Position numbers and translations under genes: made by a program. Source: Volvariella volvacea V23 (Eukaryota; Basidiomycota; Agaricomycetes; Agaricales; Pluteaceae). From it: DNA of 64,000 nt. Position 1 is the stretch's first letter; each line of letters starts with the position of its first letter. The DNA lies in the NCBI GenBank assembly GCA_000349905.1, contig KB722751.1:144405-208404 (forward strand), in the 5' to 3' direction. Shown here piece by piece: positions 23,880-35,354 of the stretch. The notes under the pieces were generated by a model, which was given only the letters and a program-made list of their open reading frames with translations, was not told the origin of the DNA and did not search any database.

Positions 23880-26199
23880 TTAGTACGGCATGCGGACAGG
23901 ACCATAGGTATCGGCACGAGAGAGAGATGCACGGCCCAGCTTCTTGCTTTTCATAGCGACATTCTTGGAAGGGGGAGGGCAGGGACTATCTCCGATGTCG
24001 ATGTCGGTTTCATCCGCCTCGAGAGTAGTGTTCCCATCTTCTGGAAGAGTGCACAAAGTCGCGCCACTGCCTCCACGGCGAGTGCGAGCGTTCGGAGCGA
24101 CCAGGAAGGCACTTGATGGTGGATTGGGGACAGCACTGCGCTTCGATTGTTGCTGCTGCGAGGAACTCTTCGCGGTGTCTCCGAATGCATAAGATTTATG
24201 TCGTCCAAATTTGGCCTTGCGGAATTGGTCGAGGTCCTCCCGACGAGAAAGGGCGTGCGTTGGGTCATCCATCGTAACATAGGCTTGAGGCTCGCAACGG
24301 GATTTGGATGCTTTGAAGTACTGACAATAACCACCCTCAAGAATGTATACCTCGGGATAATGGATTTTGGGGTAAATGTGGTTATTCATAGCGCGATCCT
24401 TGGCCCTCAAATGCTTGGCGCTAGCGAAGTAATGAAGATTATCAGAACAGAAAAGTAGGGTGATAGTGTACGCACAACGTTGGGGCACGCTTGGCGCTAA
24501 ATTCACAATGAAACACCAATATCGTCTTCTTCACACTATCTCCGCTGGTGGACGGTTTTGGTTTACTCAGATTAGAGCCCAACAACAATTCCTCCACAGC
24601 GGCAGTTGTGTTGATATTAATTGCTCCGCGAATATGCCCACCATGGTACTCGTAATCAAATCGGCAGTCGATAATGTGATAGCTTGTTATCTTTTCATTA
24701 TAAACACCATCCAGTAGTTGATCCAGCTTAGGGAAAATAATCAAGTAGTATTCAGAAACAATAACGGGCAGACATACAGTTGCTGGCTTGATCCGCATCA
24801 AACCGTCCTCTCTAACTCGGTGGCATGGTAAAATCTTCCCATGCGCTTCATTATCACCAAATCCTCCCAAACCTGGAGCAAAATATCGGGAAGACGGACT
24901 ATCACGCACAGTCAAGGGTGCGATAGGAGACGCTGCCAAAGGGCGGAGATCTTCCGTGCCGTCACAACGCCTAAGGGTGCGGACTTGCTGTCGTTTGGTA
25001 TAGGCCTGGGCAGGAGAAGACATGTCCGGACCATCGAATGATGACTCTTCAGAGTAGGGCTCCTGAATGTTCGAAGAGTGCATAAGGGCAGAAAAGGCTC
25101 TGCGAACGGGTGCAGCTCCCTTGATTCGAAGAAGCTGTTGGTGGTCCTTCTTTTGCTCCCCACCCATAGCAGGATATGCGGAATGGATCTCTCGCATGTC
25201 GGAAGAGGGAAGTGCCGATACAACAGGCCTACGGGGCTTTCTGTGCATATTAGCTGTTGGAGCGCCTAATCCCTGGAGGCTGGGCTTGTTAGAGCGCGTT
25301 GCGATGGGAGCAGAAGTAAACTCCTCCTTTGCTGGGGACGAGAGCATGGGCGAGGAAGAGTTTTGATGGAGAGTCAGGCGTACTGGCTCTGGAGACAAAG
25401 ATCGACGCTTCTTAGATTGGTGACCAGCAGGAGAATCCAACGATCGGCGAGGGGATGTAGTCCCATAAAAGAGGTGATTGAATTCCGACGGAGCGTCTGA
25501 TTGGGAATAAACCTGGGAGCTGTCGTCCATTATATAGGATGTATCAACATCCATGGCGTCTTCATCTGCCTGATACGCAGGTGTTTCACGAGACTAAAAT
25601 CTTATCAGTCCTTGTAGACGCGCCTGGACGAAAAATGAACGCACGGGAGCGAAAATGTTATCCTGGGAAACTTCAGTTGGGTGGGTGTTGTCCATCCATT
25701 CCGTGGGCAACGCAGAACGCTGGGTCTTCTTCAAGGCGGCTTGCGTAGAGTTTGTCTTGGCGGTGATAGTTGGTGCTAGTGTTGGCGTGGGGAGGTCCTT
25801 GCTGTTACTAATGTCGCTACCGAACAAGCGCCCCGAGCTGGTGTAGGCCCTGGGACGCGAGTACCCTTTGTCCATGGGAGCATATCTGCCCCTAGGTGCA
25901 GGTGAAATGTCCATAGCTTCATTAAAACTGCTGTCCATGAAACTGCTGTCGGCCGACAAATCGACGACATCCCGAGGAGGTGAGTGCAAAGAGACAGTTG
26001 ACGCAAAAGAGACTTCTAGATCAGACGAGAGGAATTCATCTGTTTCGTTGCTTGGCCGGAGTAGACGTTGGCTGATCTTGCGCTGGGGGGCTTTGGGGGG
26101 AGCGAGAAACGACATTTGGGGTACGAGTACAAGGGGAGGTTCAGGTCTCTGTCGCTTGCGGTATCTTGAGTCTAGAAAGCGATCCATGAACGTGGCCAT
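23880..26199 (-). CDS. CDC25: CDC25 M-phase inducer tyrosine phosphatase
   Basis: It starts MATFMDRFLDSRYRKRQRP at ATG 26199 and ends PVRMPY before TAA (23880-23882). A long Ser-rich regulatory N-terminus leads to a rhodanese-type catalytic domain. That domain has YHIIDCRFDYEYHGGHIRGA and the active-site loop HCEFSAKRAPT (HCX5R; Cys nucleophile, Arg phosphate binder). An intron follows, then HLRAKDRAMN and YPEVYILEGGY. CDC25 removes inhibitory phosphates from CDK1. The C-terminal extension after the domain, with a QQQQ tract, is low-complexity. Four or more introns interrupt it. Confidence 0.93.
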
Positions 26200-27166
26200 T
26201 GAGTAATGGTAGATGCGGTGGCAACGATAGAGGTACAAGAAAGTAGGTGTTACAGTTGAGTGGGGTGCAGGTGGAATGGTCAGGGATACAAACAAATTGT
26301 GGCAGCGACGAAACCGTAAAGTGGCGTATGGTCATGTACAAGCAGAGACGCGTCGCAAAGCCAGACAGTTTAGGTCAGCGATGCGGTCCAGGAAAAGGAA
26401 GACGAACATGCGTCCAAAAAAGGATACCAACCGATGTTGAGTGGCCTAAATTACTGGAGGCGTGGCTGATTGGCAGAGCGAGAACTGTACCCGACGGTAG
26501 CAATGGACAGATCAGCAAAGGGACTCTAGGGGAAGCGGAACTGAGACATGATGGGGGAGCTTTGTCCGCCAGCACGGGGAACGGCTGGTGTAGTATAACA
26601 AAGCGACCTTGTGTGCAGCACATGGGGCTTCGACTGGGCGGAAGCAGGAACAATAGAAGGAAACGGGACTCACTCCAAGAGCTACGAATGACGGAGGAGG
26701 CCGCGCCTGGACACGGTAGAAAATTAGGTCAATGCAAAGTGCGTGCTTTCATGCAGGACAAGGGACGCTGGTTCTCACGGCGTATTTGGCGAAGCAAACC
26801 AGGCTTGTGGACAGTCGTGAGTACGTCCAATGGGGTCGCGACCTGCGGAATTCATTCACTTGGGGTTAATTAACTGACCCCGCGTCGAGGAGCGCACTCA
26901 CGGAGAAAGCAAGGACACGGCAGCTTCACGAAAGCTCTGCAAGAAGAACGACAGCACTGGTCCAGTCGAGGACGGCAGCAAACTGGTGGGCAGGACGGTC
27001 GCCATCCTCGTCTCTAATCCCGCGCCTTTATTTGCGCAAGTTGGCGACCGTTCATCTTCCACGTGACCGCGTCCTCTCCCTCCCTAAGTCCTCTCAACCA
27101 GACCCATATGTACAGCTGCTTGTATTCTGCTTAGCTTCTATCAGTCATCAACAATTCCCTAATGAC
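26200..27166. other. Long upstream region of CDC25
   Basis: These 967 nt lie between the CDC25 start and a tentative small plus-strand gene at 27167. A 208-codon plus-strand open frame (26247-26873) has no recognisable motif and biased Arg/Gly/Trp content, so I do not call it. An E-box, CACGTG, is at 27060-27065, about 100 nt before the small gene. Much of this is probably the CDC25 promoter and leader. Confidence 0.4.
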
Positions 27167-27313
27167 ATGAGTTTCACACATCTATCAGCTACTCCGACGC
27201 GCTATCACAGTGCCCTCTTCACCAGCGACGACGCTGGATTGGCAAAGTCGATTGCATCCCAGCTGCGGTCGGGCGTCAACACCAGCAGTGCTACCAGTGC
27301 CAAGACTCACTAG
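27167..27313 (+). CDS. Tentative small protein, 48 aa
   Basis: A short intron-less frame runs MSFTHLSATPTRYHSALF to ATSAKTH. Its TAG (27311-27313) overlaps the IAH1 stop on the other strand (27310-27312) by two bases. The CT-rich sequence before the ATG resembles a fungal leader. No family is recognised. Support is the start context, a plausible composition, and a stop placed exactly as in two other convergent pairs here. It may equally be chance. Confidence 0.35.
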   Translation: MSFTHLSATPTRYHSALFTSDDAGLAKSIASQLRSGVNTSSATSAKTH

Positions 27314-28141
27314 GGGTAAACAGTACTTAGGCTTGAGTGGTGTATTTCCGGATACTTCTCAAGGATTGTCTTGTCCAACGCGTCATGCACGACCTTGGTG
27401 ATGTCAGTTCCAGCTTTTGCCAGGGGACAGAAGTTATACCTTGTATCCTGTCGCGGTCAGGTGCAGGCCGTCAGACAGATACTCGCTGAGCGCTTGCTCC
27501 GTCTCCCCAGCAGCCTTCCAGAGTGCGGTCCACACATCAACAACAGGGACATCTTCCTCCCGCCCTATTTCTAGCACTGCCCCTGCGTACTGACGTGTAA
27601 CGTCGAAAAGACGGTCTCCCCGATTCCACTGGATTGTATTCACGGGCGGCGGCGTTATCAGAGCGATGCGGGTCTCCGGGGAGTGGTGTGGTGATGCTGG
27701 GGACCGAATCAACTCGATGAATCTCTTCAAGTTGCTCCTGTATTCTTCAAGAGGTACATGTTGTGACGAGGGCGGAATGCAAGCATCGTTTGCCCCGAAC
27801 CAAATGACAAGCAACTTCACTTTGGGTACGTGTGGCTGCTCCGCCTTCCTGGCAAACAGCTACCACCCCTAGCTGAGTATTCACCTTGTCGGTGGAGGTG
27901 GCCAACCTACCTGCTCAAAGAGCGTCAGTGCCCATCGGGTATTGTAGCCAGAAAAGCCCCTGTTGACGACATCAAGCTTACGGACGTAGGCATCTATATT
28001 CCCCATCAGCATCAATACTAGGAAATCATGTGCAGTCTTACGGGCCAATGCTTGTCCATACCCCTCCTTACCCGGTTCGAACGAGCCCTGGGTGATAGAA
28101 TCGCCAAATAGAACGATGGCGTCTTGAGTTACAGCAGTCAT
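27310..28141 (-). CDS. IAH1: GDSL/SGNH esterase, isoamyl acetate-hydrolyzing type
   Basis: Exons, read from the start, are 28042-28141, 27911-27993, 27440-27814 and 27310-27393. They sum to 642 nt (213 aa), in frame. SGNH blocks are clear: FGDSITQGSF with the nucleophilic Ser, VVNRGFSGYNTRWAL (Gly block), WFGANDAC (Asn block) and LSDGLHLTATGYK with the catalytic Asp and His. This is the order and spacing of IAH1 enzymes, which hydrolyse short acetate esters. The third exon uses the second of two close AGs (GTGAAG) to keep frame. It is divergent from SEN34, 451 nt away. Confidence 0.9.
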
Positions 28142-28592
28142 CGCGATACACTTGGAGTGGGACTGGTGGACCTGACAATTCCAGTATGGGCTGTGATAAG
28201 CAGTTCGGAATTAGGTCGTGATCTACCAGATATAGCGATCATTTGAAATTAATAAATGCTCAAGCGATAGCTTCGACCCCGTGCAGGATGCGAAAAGTAC
28301 GCTGGAAGCTGTTAATAACTCTTCCCATACGATAGAATGGCTTCCAAGCACATCGTAGTGTGCTTCTCGAAGTGCAGTCATCACGCTGTAGAAAATACTT
28401 TAAAAACTCGGACATCCTCCTAGTTTGACTCATCAGCACATGGGCATGTACGAACAGAATACTGGGATGGCTTGTTCTAGGCGTGCTACTAGAGTACAGC
28501 GTCACTCTTAATTTCCAGCCCGCTGCACCCTGACAGTGACGGCAATTGCCGAGGGCTGCAACTGCGCGAGTCAATAACCGCGATCAACTTTC
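28142..28592. promoter_or_regulatory. Divergent intergenic region IAH1/SEN34
   Basis: These 451 nt lie between two start codons. A 104-codon minus-strand open frame (28260-28574) shows no motif and is treated as non-coding. No TATA box or palindromic site was noted. Confidence 0.4.
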
Positions 28593-29718
28593 ATGTCGGA
28601 CAGCCAGGACGATCGCATAAAATTACGCATAGCCAACGGGCGGGCGTTTGTCTGGAGTGTCGATGGTGCGTATCACAACCGTGGATGGTTCCATTGAGGG
28701 CTGAGACACCAATTCACCGAAGGACAGATATCGCGACTCTGCGTTCTAAACACCGGATATGTGGTATCTTGAGTGGTACTCTCCCGCATCTCTCACAGCA
28801 GAACGTCTTCTTGGGGATTCCTCTCGTGTTAATGCCAGAGGAGGCGGTGCTACTCGTTGAAGATGGTGCATCTAGCTGTCTGCCTCGCCTTTTGAATTCA
28901 TATCAAGTGTCGCTCTAGGTCATGCAGTCTTCGTCGACGATCCCAGGGCTTATCCCGATCCCACTGTCGCCCAACTACGCGAATGGGACGAAGAAGAACA
29001 GCGGAATATCGCACAACAGTTGATTTCGCTTGAAGGCAGATCCACTTCGGGACCTAATCAGCCCTTATCCGACGAAGCGATACGAAAACGCAAAGAACGT
29101 GAAGAAAGGAAAGCCGCACAACTGACATCAGCTGCACAGGATGATCCTCTAGTTGTCTCTGCTTTGTCGAACGCCACATCCGGAGAATCTCCCGCACCCC
29201 CAAGCATACCAAATCCGAGGGCTTCGACTGCACCTTATTCCGTTGTTATACCCGCCAAATCGGAAGCAATGTCTTGGTACACACCTGACAGTGTAACGTA
29301 TACAACTGTCGAAGCTGCAAAATCGGCCGGTATATGGAGTTACCCTTCAAATCTGGAGGAGCGGGCCCGGTGCGGCGTGTTTAGAGGTTTATGGAGTCGA
29401 GAGTATTACTTGGGTAGTGGCATCAAATTTGGTGGTGAATACCTTGTGTATCCAGGTAGGCACTCCTGTCAACCTTTGCAATAGTCTTTCATGATCACGC
29501 AATATTATGTTAACGTTGGTGCAGGCGATCCGCTCCGCTATCATTCTCATTTCGTGGCCACGGTAATCCCATCCCGCGATTCAGGCCTGTGGCCGATGGA
29601 GATTGTTGCACACGGTAGATTGGGCACTGCTACCAAAAAGACACATTTGATGTGTGCATGGGACGATGTAAAGAAAGAGGCATCATTCCTTTCCATTGAA
29701 TGGGCAGGCTTTGGTTGA
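28593..29718 (+). CDS. SEN34: tRNA-splicing endonuclease catalytic subunit SEN34
   Basis: Exons 28593-28665, 28728-28865, 28919-29455 and 29525-29718 sum to 942 nt (313 aa). The N-terminus reads IANGRAFVWSVD, then HRICGILSGTLP and NVFLGIPLVLMPEEA, typical of TSEN34. The C-terminal nuclease domain has YLVYPGDPLRYHSHF and, further on, KKTHLMCAW. This supplies the Tyr-His-Lys catalytic triad (Tyr and His eight residues apart, as in yeast). Intron 3 splits the YPG/DPL motif. SEN34 cleaves the 3' splice site of intron-containing pre-tRNAs; such a substrate (tRNA-Asn) lies at 376-464 in this same window. Confidence 0.94.
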
Positions 29719-29892
29719 CACGCTTATTATGCTTAGCTGTATGCGTTCTAGAGTTGGTGCAAAACAGAAATTAAGTATGAAGACACTTCCTTGGTATTGG
29801 CAATTAGCCGGAAACTAAGGTATGACAGCTGCAGAGACGTCACCACATAACGAGGAAGATTAAAACATCGAGAGTCATACGTGAAATTTCGC

Positions 29893-31352
29893 TCAATCCA
29901 GCTTTCGCCTGCCAGGGTTCATGTGATTAACGTGTGTTGGTGCAGACCTGGTTCGGTCCTTTGCCAAAGAAGTCAGTTCCACCACCTCCCCTTCTTCTAT
30001 CTCTGTCGGATCGCTCAAAGTCCGAGAGCGGCCCTGGGATAGTTTCCCGCTGCGGGTCGATCCACCACCGCCAACGCTTAGTATCCGGACAATCATGTCA
30101 TTCAGCCACGTAACGAGCGAGAAAATTGGAATGCGGATGGGTATGAATGGAGATGGATGACGGATGATGTCATTATCTTCGGGGCGCGTAGACGGTGCAG
30201 GATTATAAGGATCTATGGGAACCGGACGCGCATGCATAGCAAGGATGATATACTGGAATTATGTTTGAGTGGCGTGCCAAGAAATCCGTGATTCAGACGT
30301 ACCACAGGAAATACAAGAGCGAACAGAGCAACATTCGCGAGACCTGAACCAAACGTACAGAGAGCAGCGGAAGGGAAACCTGTACCCTGTCAGCTGCGTT
30401 GCCAAGTATCAAGGATTTATCCCACCAAAAGCAAAGTAGTAAGCCCAACGTTCTTCAAGGTGCCTAATGCGGCGGGAGAGCGACATTCCTCGGGCGATCC
30501 ACACAAACCTTTGCACACTGCGTTAGGTCCAGCAATTCGACACAAGGGTGACGACTCACTCAAAACAATAATACCTGTTTATGTGGTTCAGACATGATCA
30601 GAACCAAATCCTGGACTGCACATAGAATTACATACGAGTCTATCCAACACAAGAAAATAAATCCTGCGACGTTCCCAACGAAGGGTATACTCCTCAGGAT
30701 AAACGATACCATAACGGATGTAAAAACCATCACGACACGATATGCAGAAGTAGCGAGAGCCGTGAGCATGCCGGTGTAAGTGGTAGGCTGCTGCGCGCCA
30801 GTCCGCATTCCGTATTGTAGGGTGTACGTGCGCTTAGCAATGGTGGAGCACCAAGAGTTCTATACGCAGTAGTAGTGATTAAGCCACGAGTGATATTCCA
30901 GACAACAGAGGCAAACGACGAGGGACTTACGTTGAGATAATACGACGCCCCCACTACCGGTAGGAGCCACAGCACTTGATAGAACCAGCCAACATTGCGA
31001 TGCAGCCATTTCTGTTGGTCCTTGACCAGTGGCAGTAGGAAAAAGTCGAAGGTGTATATTGACGCAAGTGATAGGCTATTTAGGAGAAACGACTTGTATA
31101 AATTCGAACGAATCTCAGCGTCTCTAAGAGCTTATGCCATAAGTTGTCTATTCAACGAATCAAATACAATGACACACACCCTGTTACAGCGGAGAAGACG
31201 ATATTCAACCTGAATGCGTCGTGGAGGCCTCGCCATGCCCATCTAAGCTGCAGAAAGGCTGTTTCATTCAGCGACAGGAACGTAGGGTATGCTGCTCGAG
31301 ACGATATTCGACTGCTTGGAGGGAGGTAGTGTGCATCAAGACGAGCAGCCAT
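29893..31352 (-). CDS. EI24/etoposide-induced 2.4-like membrane protein
   Basis: I choose ATG 31352 (MAARLDAHYLPPSSR), which leads straight into the conserved AFLQLRWAWRGLHDAFRLN segment. Hydrophobic exons follow: YQVLWLLPVVGASYYLN, ATSAYRVVMVFTSVMVSF, FVGNVAGFIFLCWIDSYY. Next come the family hallmark VWIARGMSLSRRIRHLEERW and AYYFAFG, a further membrane segment, AMHARPVPIDPYNP, and a Ser/Arg-rich tail ending at 29893. EI24 proteins are multi-pass ER proteins linked to autophagy in animals. The fungal role is not established. A longer upstream open frame (to 31801) is antisense to MZM1 exon 1 and is rejected as its start. Confidence 0.82.
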
Positions 31353-31670
31353 CGAGCAATAACTGGGTATTCGCTGACCCACCAGTGCGCGCTTTGGATG
31401 TCACGCAATGTCACACGAATATCACACGACACCTGCGTGCGTAGTGTCGACGCGTCTGGAGAGCAAGTCTGCTAGGCATGCTGCAGGGGTGATCCCACCG
31501 ACAAGGTTGGGTCCTGTAGCGCGTTTGGAATAGCAAAGTTGACAAGTCGCCAACACGAACGTATGCCGAGTCCCACTCCCTTGAGGGCCAGGACAGAACC
31601 CAAAAAGGAATGACCGTCACGGTGTGAGGCAGCCCCGCTTGGTTCCGCGTTTGCTTCTGCACTTTCCACA
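31353..31670. promoter_or_regulatory. Divergent intergenic region EI24-like/MZM1
   Basis: These 318 nt lie between start codons. A minus-strand open frame runs across the whole stretch and into MZM1 exon 1, but it has no family features. No other signal is evident. Confidence 0.4.
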
Positions 31671-32274
31671 ATGTCAATAACACCGTCCTTGCGGGCCTCA
31701 GCGCGATCTGCGTATCGCAACCTGCTTAGAGCATCCTCGGATACCTTCTCAGGTGTGTCTGAGAGTTTTGTCATTCCCTGACGTCTTCTAATATTCTGCA
31801 TAGGTGATGCCAACGTCCTTCAAGGTTAGATGTTCGTGCATTTTCTAGACAGTAGATATTGAATAGGAAATTCAGCATTTCGGGAGAAGATGCGAACCGA
31901 TGCTCTAGCATACAAGGACATCACCAACCCCGAGGAGTATGAACAATCTGTAAAATTGTCCAACGAAATTGCACAGATCCTTCGGAAGAACATTGTGCAG
32001 GGTAGACGGGTAGAAGGCAGCGAGGATACATGGAGTAGGTCCCTTATTGCTATTGTTATACGTCGTCCAGCCTGCTTACGTCGTGCAAGAACTGAGAATT
32101 ACTCGGGACACAGAGCTGGGTTCCAACGAGACGATTAAAAACCCTCCGCCTATCTCTTCCTTCAAGAAAGGAAGGTAAGCATGTTTTGTCCAAGGCTAAG
32201 CCTTGCTAGAGAGCATGCTCGGAATGGGCGCACTAATAATTAAGTGCTGCAGGACCAAATGCTGCTCTGCTTAA
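31671..32274 (+). CDS. MZM1: Mitochondrial zinc maintenance protein 1, LYR-motif complex III assembly factor
   Basis: Exons 31671-31752, 31804-31824, 31876-32034, 32090-32174 and 32253-32274 sum to 369 nt (122 aa), all GT-AG. Exon 1 supplies the LYR-type motif in RSAYRNLLRASSDTFSG. Exon 2 is a 21-nt micro-exon (GDANVLQ), joining to AFREKMRTDALAYKDI. Later blocks are LSNEIAQILRKNIVQG and LRITRDTELGSNETIKNPPP, diagnostic for MZM1/LYRM7, and the tail is GRTKCCSA. MZM1 stabilises the Rieske protein before insertion into complex III. Without the first two exons the protein would lack the LYR helix, which confirms this upstream start. The next gene starts 28 nt downstream. Confidence 0.9.
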
Positions 32275-32302
32275 CCACGATCCATCAGAGCAAGGATTAC
32301 CA

Positions 32303-32922
32303 ATGAAGGGATGTTTGGAAGGAGATACTACACTAAAAAAGAGGCTCAATTATTCTGCATTGAAGCGGGCACATCAGCAGAGGAAGATACCAGAGTTGCG
32401 GGAGGAGGATTTAGAAGAGAGTTTTGTTCGTGGTGCGTCATCCCTCACGCGATTGAACGCGTTGCTTTATGTTATTCGCCGTTCGTTTGGCGGCCTGCGA
32501 TTATGTAGGGAGTGGCCCAGTATGTATTCTCCGTCGCCAATATACCATAGAGTTGACCCTACTTCCTCTTTGCCTGCTGAACGCGTCTTAAGGGTGGTCA
32601 AAGCGTCAACAAGACTGAGAACAATGTTCAGCTACTACATAAGCCAACTGGTATCCGCGTCTCGTGTCAGGAGACTAGAAGTCTGTCTCAAAACCGGAAG
32701 ATAGCCCGGAAATGGCTCCTAGAAAAGGTGGGTATTCGACAAGATCAGCATCTTACCGATTGCCAACTTCGTCGCTAGCTCGATCATCTGGTTAACCCTG
32801 GACTTTCAAAAGAAGATATGAAACGGGCCAAGGAACGTGAACGCGAACGGCGGAGACGGAAAAAGGCTCAGAAGAAGGCTCAGAAGAAGGCAGAGGAGGA
32901 TGGGCTTGAGCTTGGGGATTGA
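32303..32922 (+). CDS. Mitochondrial RF-1-domain (GGQ) ribosome-rescue protein, C12orf65/mtRF-R type
   Basis: Exons 32303-32432, 32509-32519, 32593-32727 and 32779-32922 sum to 420 nt (139 aa). The product reads [19 protein letters not shown], then [39 protein letters not shown] and a very basic tail ([14 protein letters not shown]). This is the short codon-independent release-factor family that acts on stalled mitochondrial ribosomes; S. cerevisiae RSO55 is a relative. Exon 2 is an 11-nt micro-exon encoding the SGP just before GGQ, and both flanking introns are canonical. The start is the least certain part: ATG 32303 is in frame, but the usual targeting sequence is weak. Confidence 0.87.
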
Positions 32923-33052
32923 TTAGATACCGGCGGGAAATGCCGATGTAATACGCCAATGTGATGCTGCTGCGTCGTTAAGCTCGCAAGCCTCATCTCT
33001 ATTGTTTGACCTCCTCTGATCAGTTTTCTACACATCGTACGCGACGTTGGCT

Positions 33053-35125
33053 ATGTCAGGGGGCTTGTATTCTATCGCCACCATTATCAAGCGGTACGTA
33101 TGTCCAGATCCAAACGAAGGAGATACGGCTACATCGAGCACATCCTTACATCCATCATCTTGACTTAGGCTCGAGGCAGCTACCGCACGTCTTGAGGATA
33201 TCACCACAGCCCAGTCTAGAATATTCGCCGATAAATCTGGCGATAGTAAGCTGCAATCCTACATGTATAACTAACTGCTAAACGAGGCTATACAACACCC
33301 TAGCTTCCCCGCCAACGACTCCCCCACCTGTACCTCCTCCGCCTCCCCCAGTGACCGTGCCAGAGCCTGTGCAAGGCTCTACTGATGCCCCAGCAACACC
33401 TCTTCCTCCTGTCGTAGCTGCTTACGATGAGAGGATCTTGAACGGACGCGTCAGGCCTTGGGTTGACCTCACGAAGAGCTTTGCGGCCAATAGCGTGATC
33501 GAGATGGTACTTGTTCACTGAAGTGTTGTTCTTCTCAAAACCAATGCTTCGAAACAGGCCCAGCTTACCCTCCAGCAATATCTTAATGTGCGCAAATATA
33601 TCCACATGGCTGCCTCTTGTGCACGCCCAGATAAAGAGACATCTACCAACCTTTTGAATCCATTTACCGCGGGAATTGAGTCGATTATGAAGAAGAAAGA
33701 AGCTGGGAGAAAGGAGAGAGAATGGTATGCTCATATGACTTTCATTGGCGAAGGAGCGCCCTTGGTGGGATGGGTCGTGAATGTGAGTGCCCCTATTGCA
33801 GGCTCGCGTGCGATCGTTCTCAACTCGGCCCTCTTGCAAGGACAAACCAGCTGCGTACGTTACGGATATCAAGGATTCGATAGACTATTTCGGAAATCGT
33901 TTACTGAAAGAGTTCAAAGAGAAGTAAGTGAGGAATCAGTGAATTTATCTCAAGGACTTATAATATCTCTGACAGGGATCCAAAGCACCTGGATTGGGTC
34001 CGTGGTTTTAATGGGATTGTGTCAGAGCTCAAGCAATTCCTAATCGAGTGGTATCCCAATGGGGTGCTCTGGAATGCTAATGTATGTGCATTCATCCTCG
34101 TCGTCGATTAGTGCACCGCTAATACATTGATTAGGGCATTCCAGTCGAGGAGCACCAGGCCAGAGTTAGTCGTGAAGAGGCACAAGCCCTGGCGGCCTCT
34201 GCTCCCCCTGCTCCCGCCCCGCCACCGCCACCTCCACCACCACCTCCAGCGCCTGCCGCTCCACCAGCAGCCCAACCAACGTCCGGAGGAGGAATTGCAG
34301 CGGTATTCGCTGAATTAAACAAGGGAGAAGAGATCACAAAGGGTCTTCGCAAGGTTGATCGAAGCGAAATGACACACAAGAATCCAGAGCTCCGAGCGAG
34401 TGGGGTGGTCCCTGCAAGTTTAGGTTCAAGTCCAGGTGCTATTTATGCCGAATCGCACGCTGCACACATGCTGACATTGTTCTTAGCACCCAAGAAGCCT
34501 GTGAAGCCGGCTAAACCCTTGGCACTTGCTGGGAAGAAGCCTGCCAAACTTTCTCTTGAAGGCAGCAAGTGGCTAGTTGTGGGTATTCATCTGGAAAGTA
34601 CATCAGCACCCTTGCTAACCTGGCCATAAAGGAATACCAAGAGAATGAATCCAGCCTGACAATTGAGGCGACTGACAGGAATCAATCGATCAACATCTAT
34701 GCGTGCAAGTCTACAATCTTGGTGGTCAATGGCAAAGTCAATGCAATCAATCTCGGTGAGTTCGGGAACAAATGAGCTCATCATGACACTCTAACTTTGC
34801 TACAGTGAATTGTGACAAGACCAGTGTGCTCTTAGACTCTGTGGTCTCATCAATTTCCATTACCAAATCTCCGAACTTCCAGATACAAGTGAAGGGAACA
34901 GTGCCCACGATTCAGGTTGATGGAACTGATTCTGGGCAAATTTATCTTGCCGAGTCCAGCTTCAACACGGAGATTACAACTGCCAAGTGCAGCGCTATCA
35001 ATATCCATCTGGCCGTGCCGGGAGAGGAAGAGGGCATATTCGAGGAGAAACCAGTGCCAGAGATGTTGAAAACGGTCATTCAGGATGGCAAATTAGTTAC
35101 AACAGTGGTAGAACACATTGGGTAG
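33053..35125 (+). CDS. SRV2: Adenylyl cyclase-associated protein (CAP/SRV2)
   Basis: It starts MSGGLYSIATIIKR at ATG 33053, continuing LEAATARLEDI across intron 1, the N-terminal cyclase-binding and coiled-coil segment. The helical folded domain holds FVNTFLKQ-like sequence, SSCARPD, LNPFTAGIES and DWVRGFNGIVSELKQFL. A polyproline stretch near 34.2 kb is followed by a WH2-type motif (AVFAELNKGEEITKGLRKV). The C-terminal beta-helix CARP domain covers WLVVEYQENESSLTIEA to KLVTTVVEHIG. CAP binds G-actin, speeds nucleotide exchange and, with cofilin, severs filaments. Several short introns were inferred. Confidence 0.94.
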
Positions 35126-35354
35126 GAAGCGAACTGCGGAAACACAGGTATAAGCGTACAAGCAAGCACAGTAATTCGCAATACATTTGTCTGCAGCCTG
35201 GACAAACAGCCACTGATGTAATTGATGCGAAGCTGATCGATTACCACACTCATTCTACACTGCCCCCTTTCTGGGATATGTGTTGCATTGTCTGGCCGTG
35301 AAGCCCTGATTATTCCTTGTATCCTCTCCAACAACCAGAACCCCAGTTCTAGTC

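Noticed and set aside
26247..26873. 208-codon plus-strand open frame upstream of CDC25
   Set aside because: No motif, biased composition and no splice logic; more likely promoter/leader sequence.
34190..34270. CCA/CCG-rich repeat as a tandem repeat element
   Set aside because: It encodes the polyproline stretch of the CAP protein.
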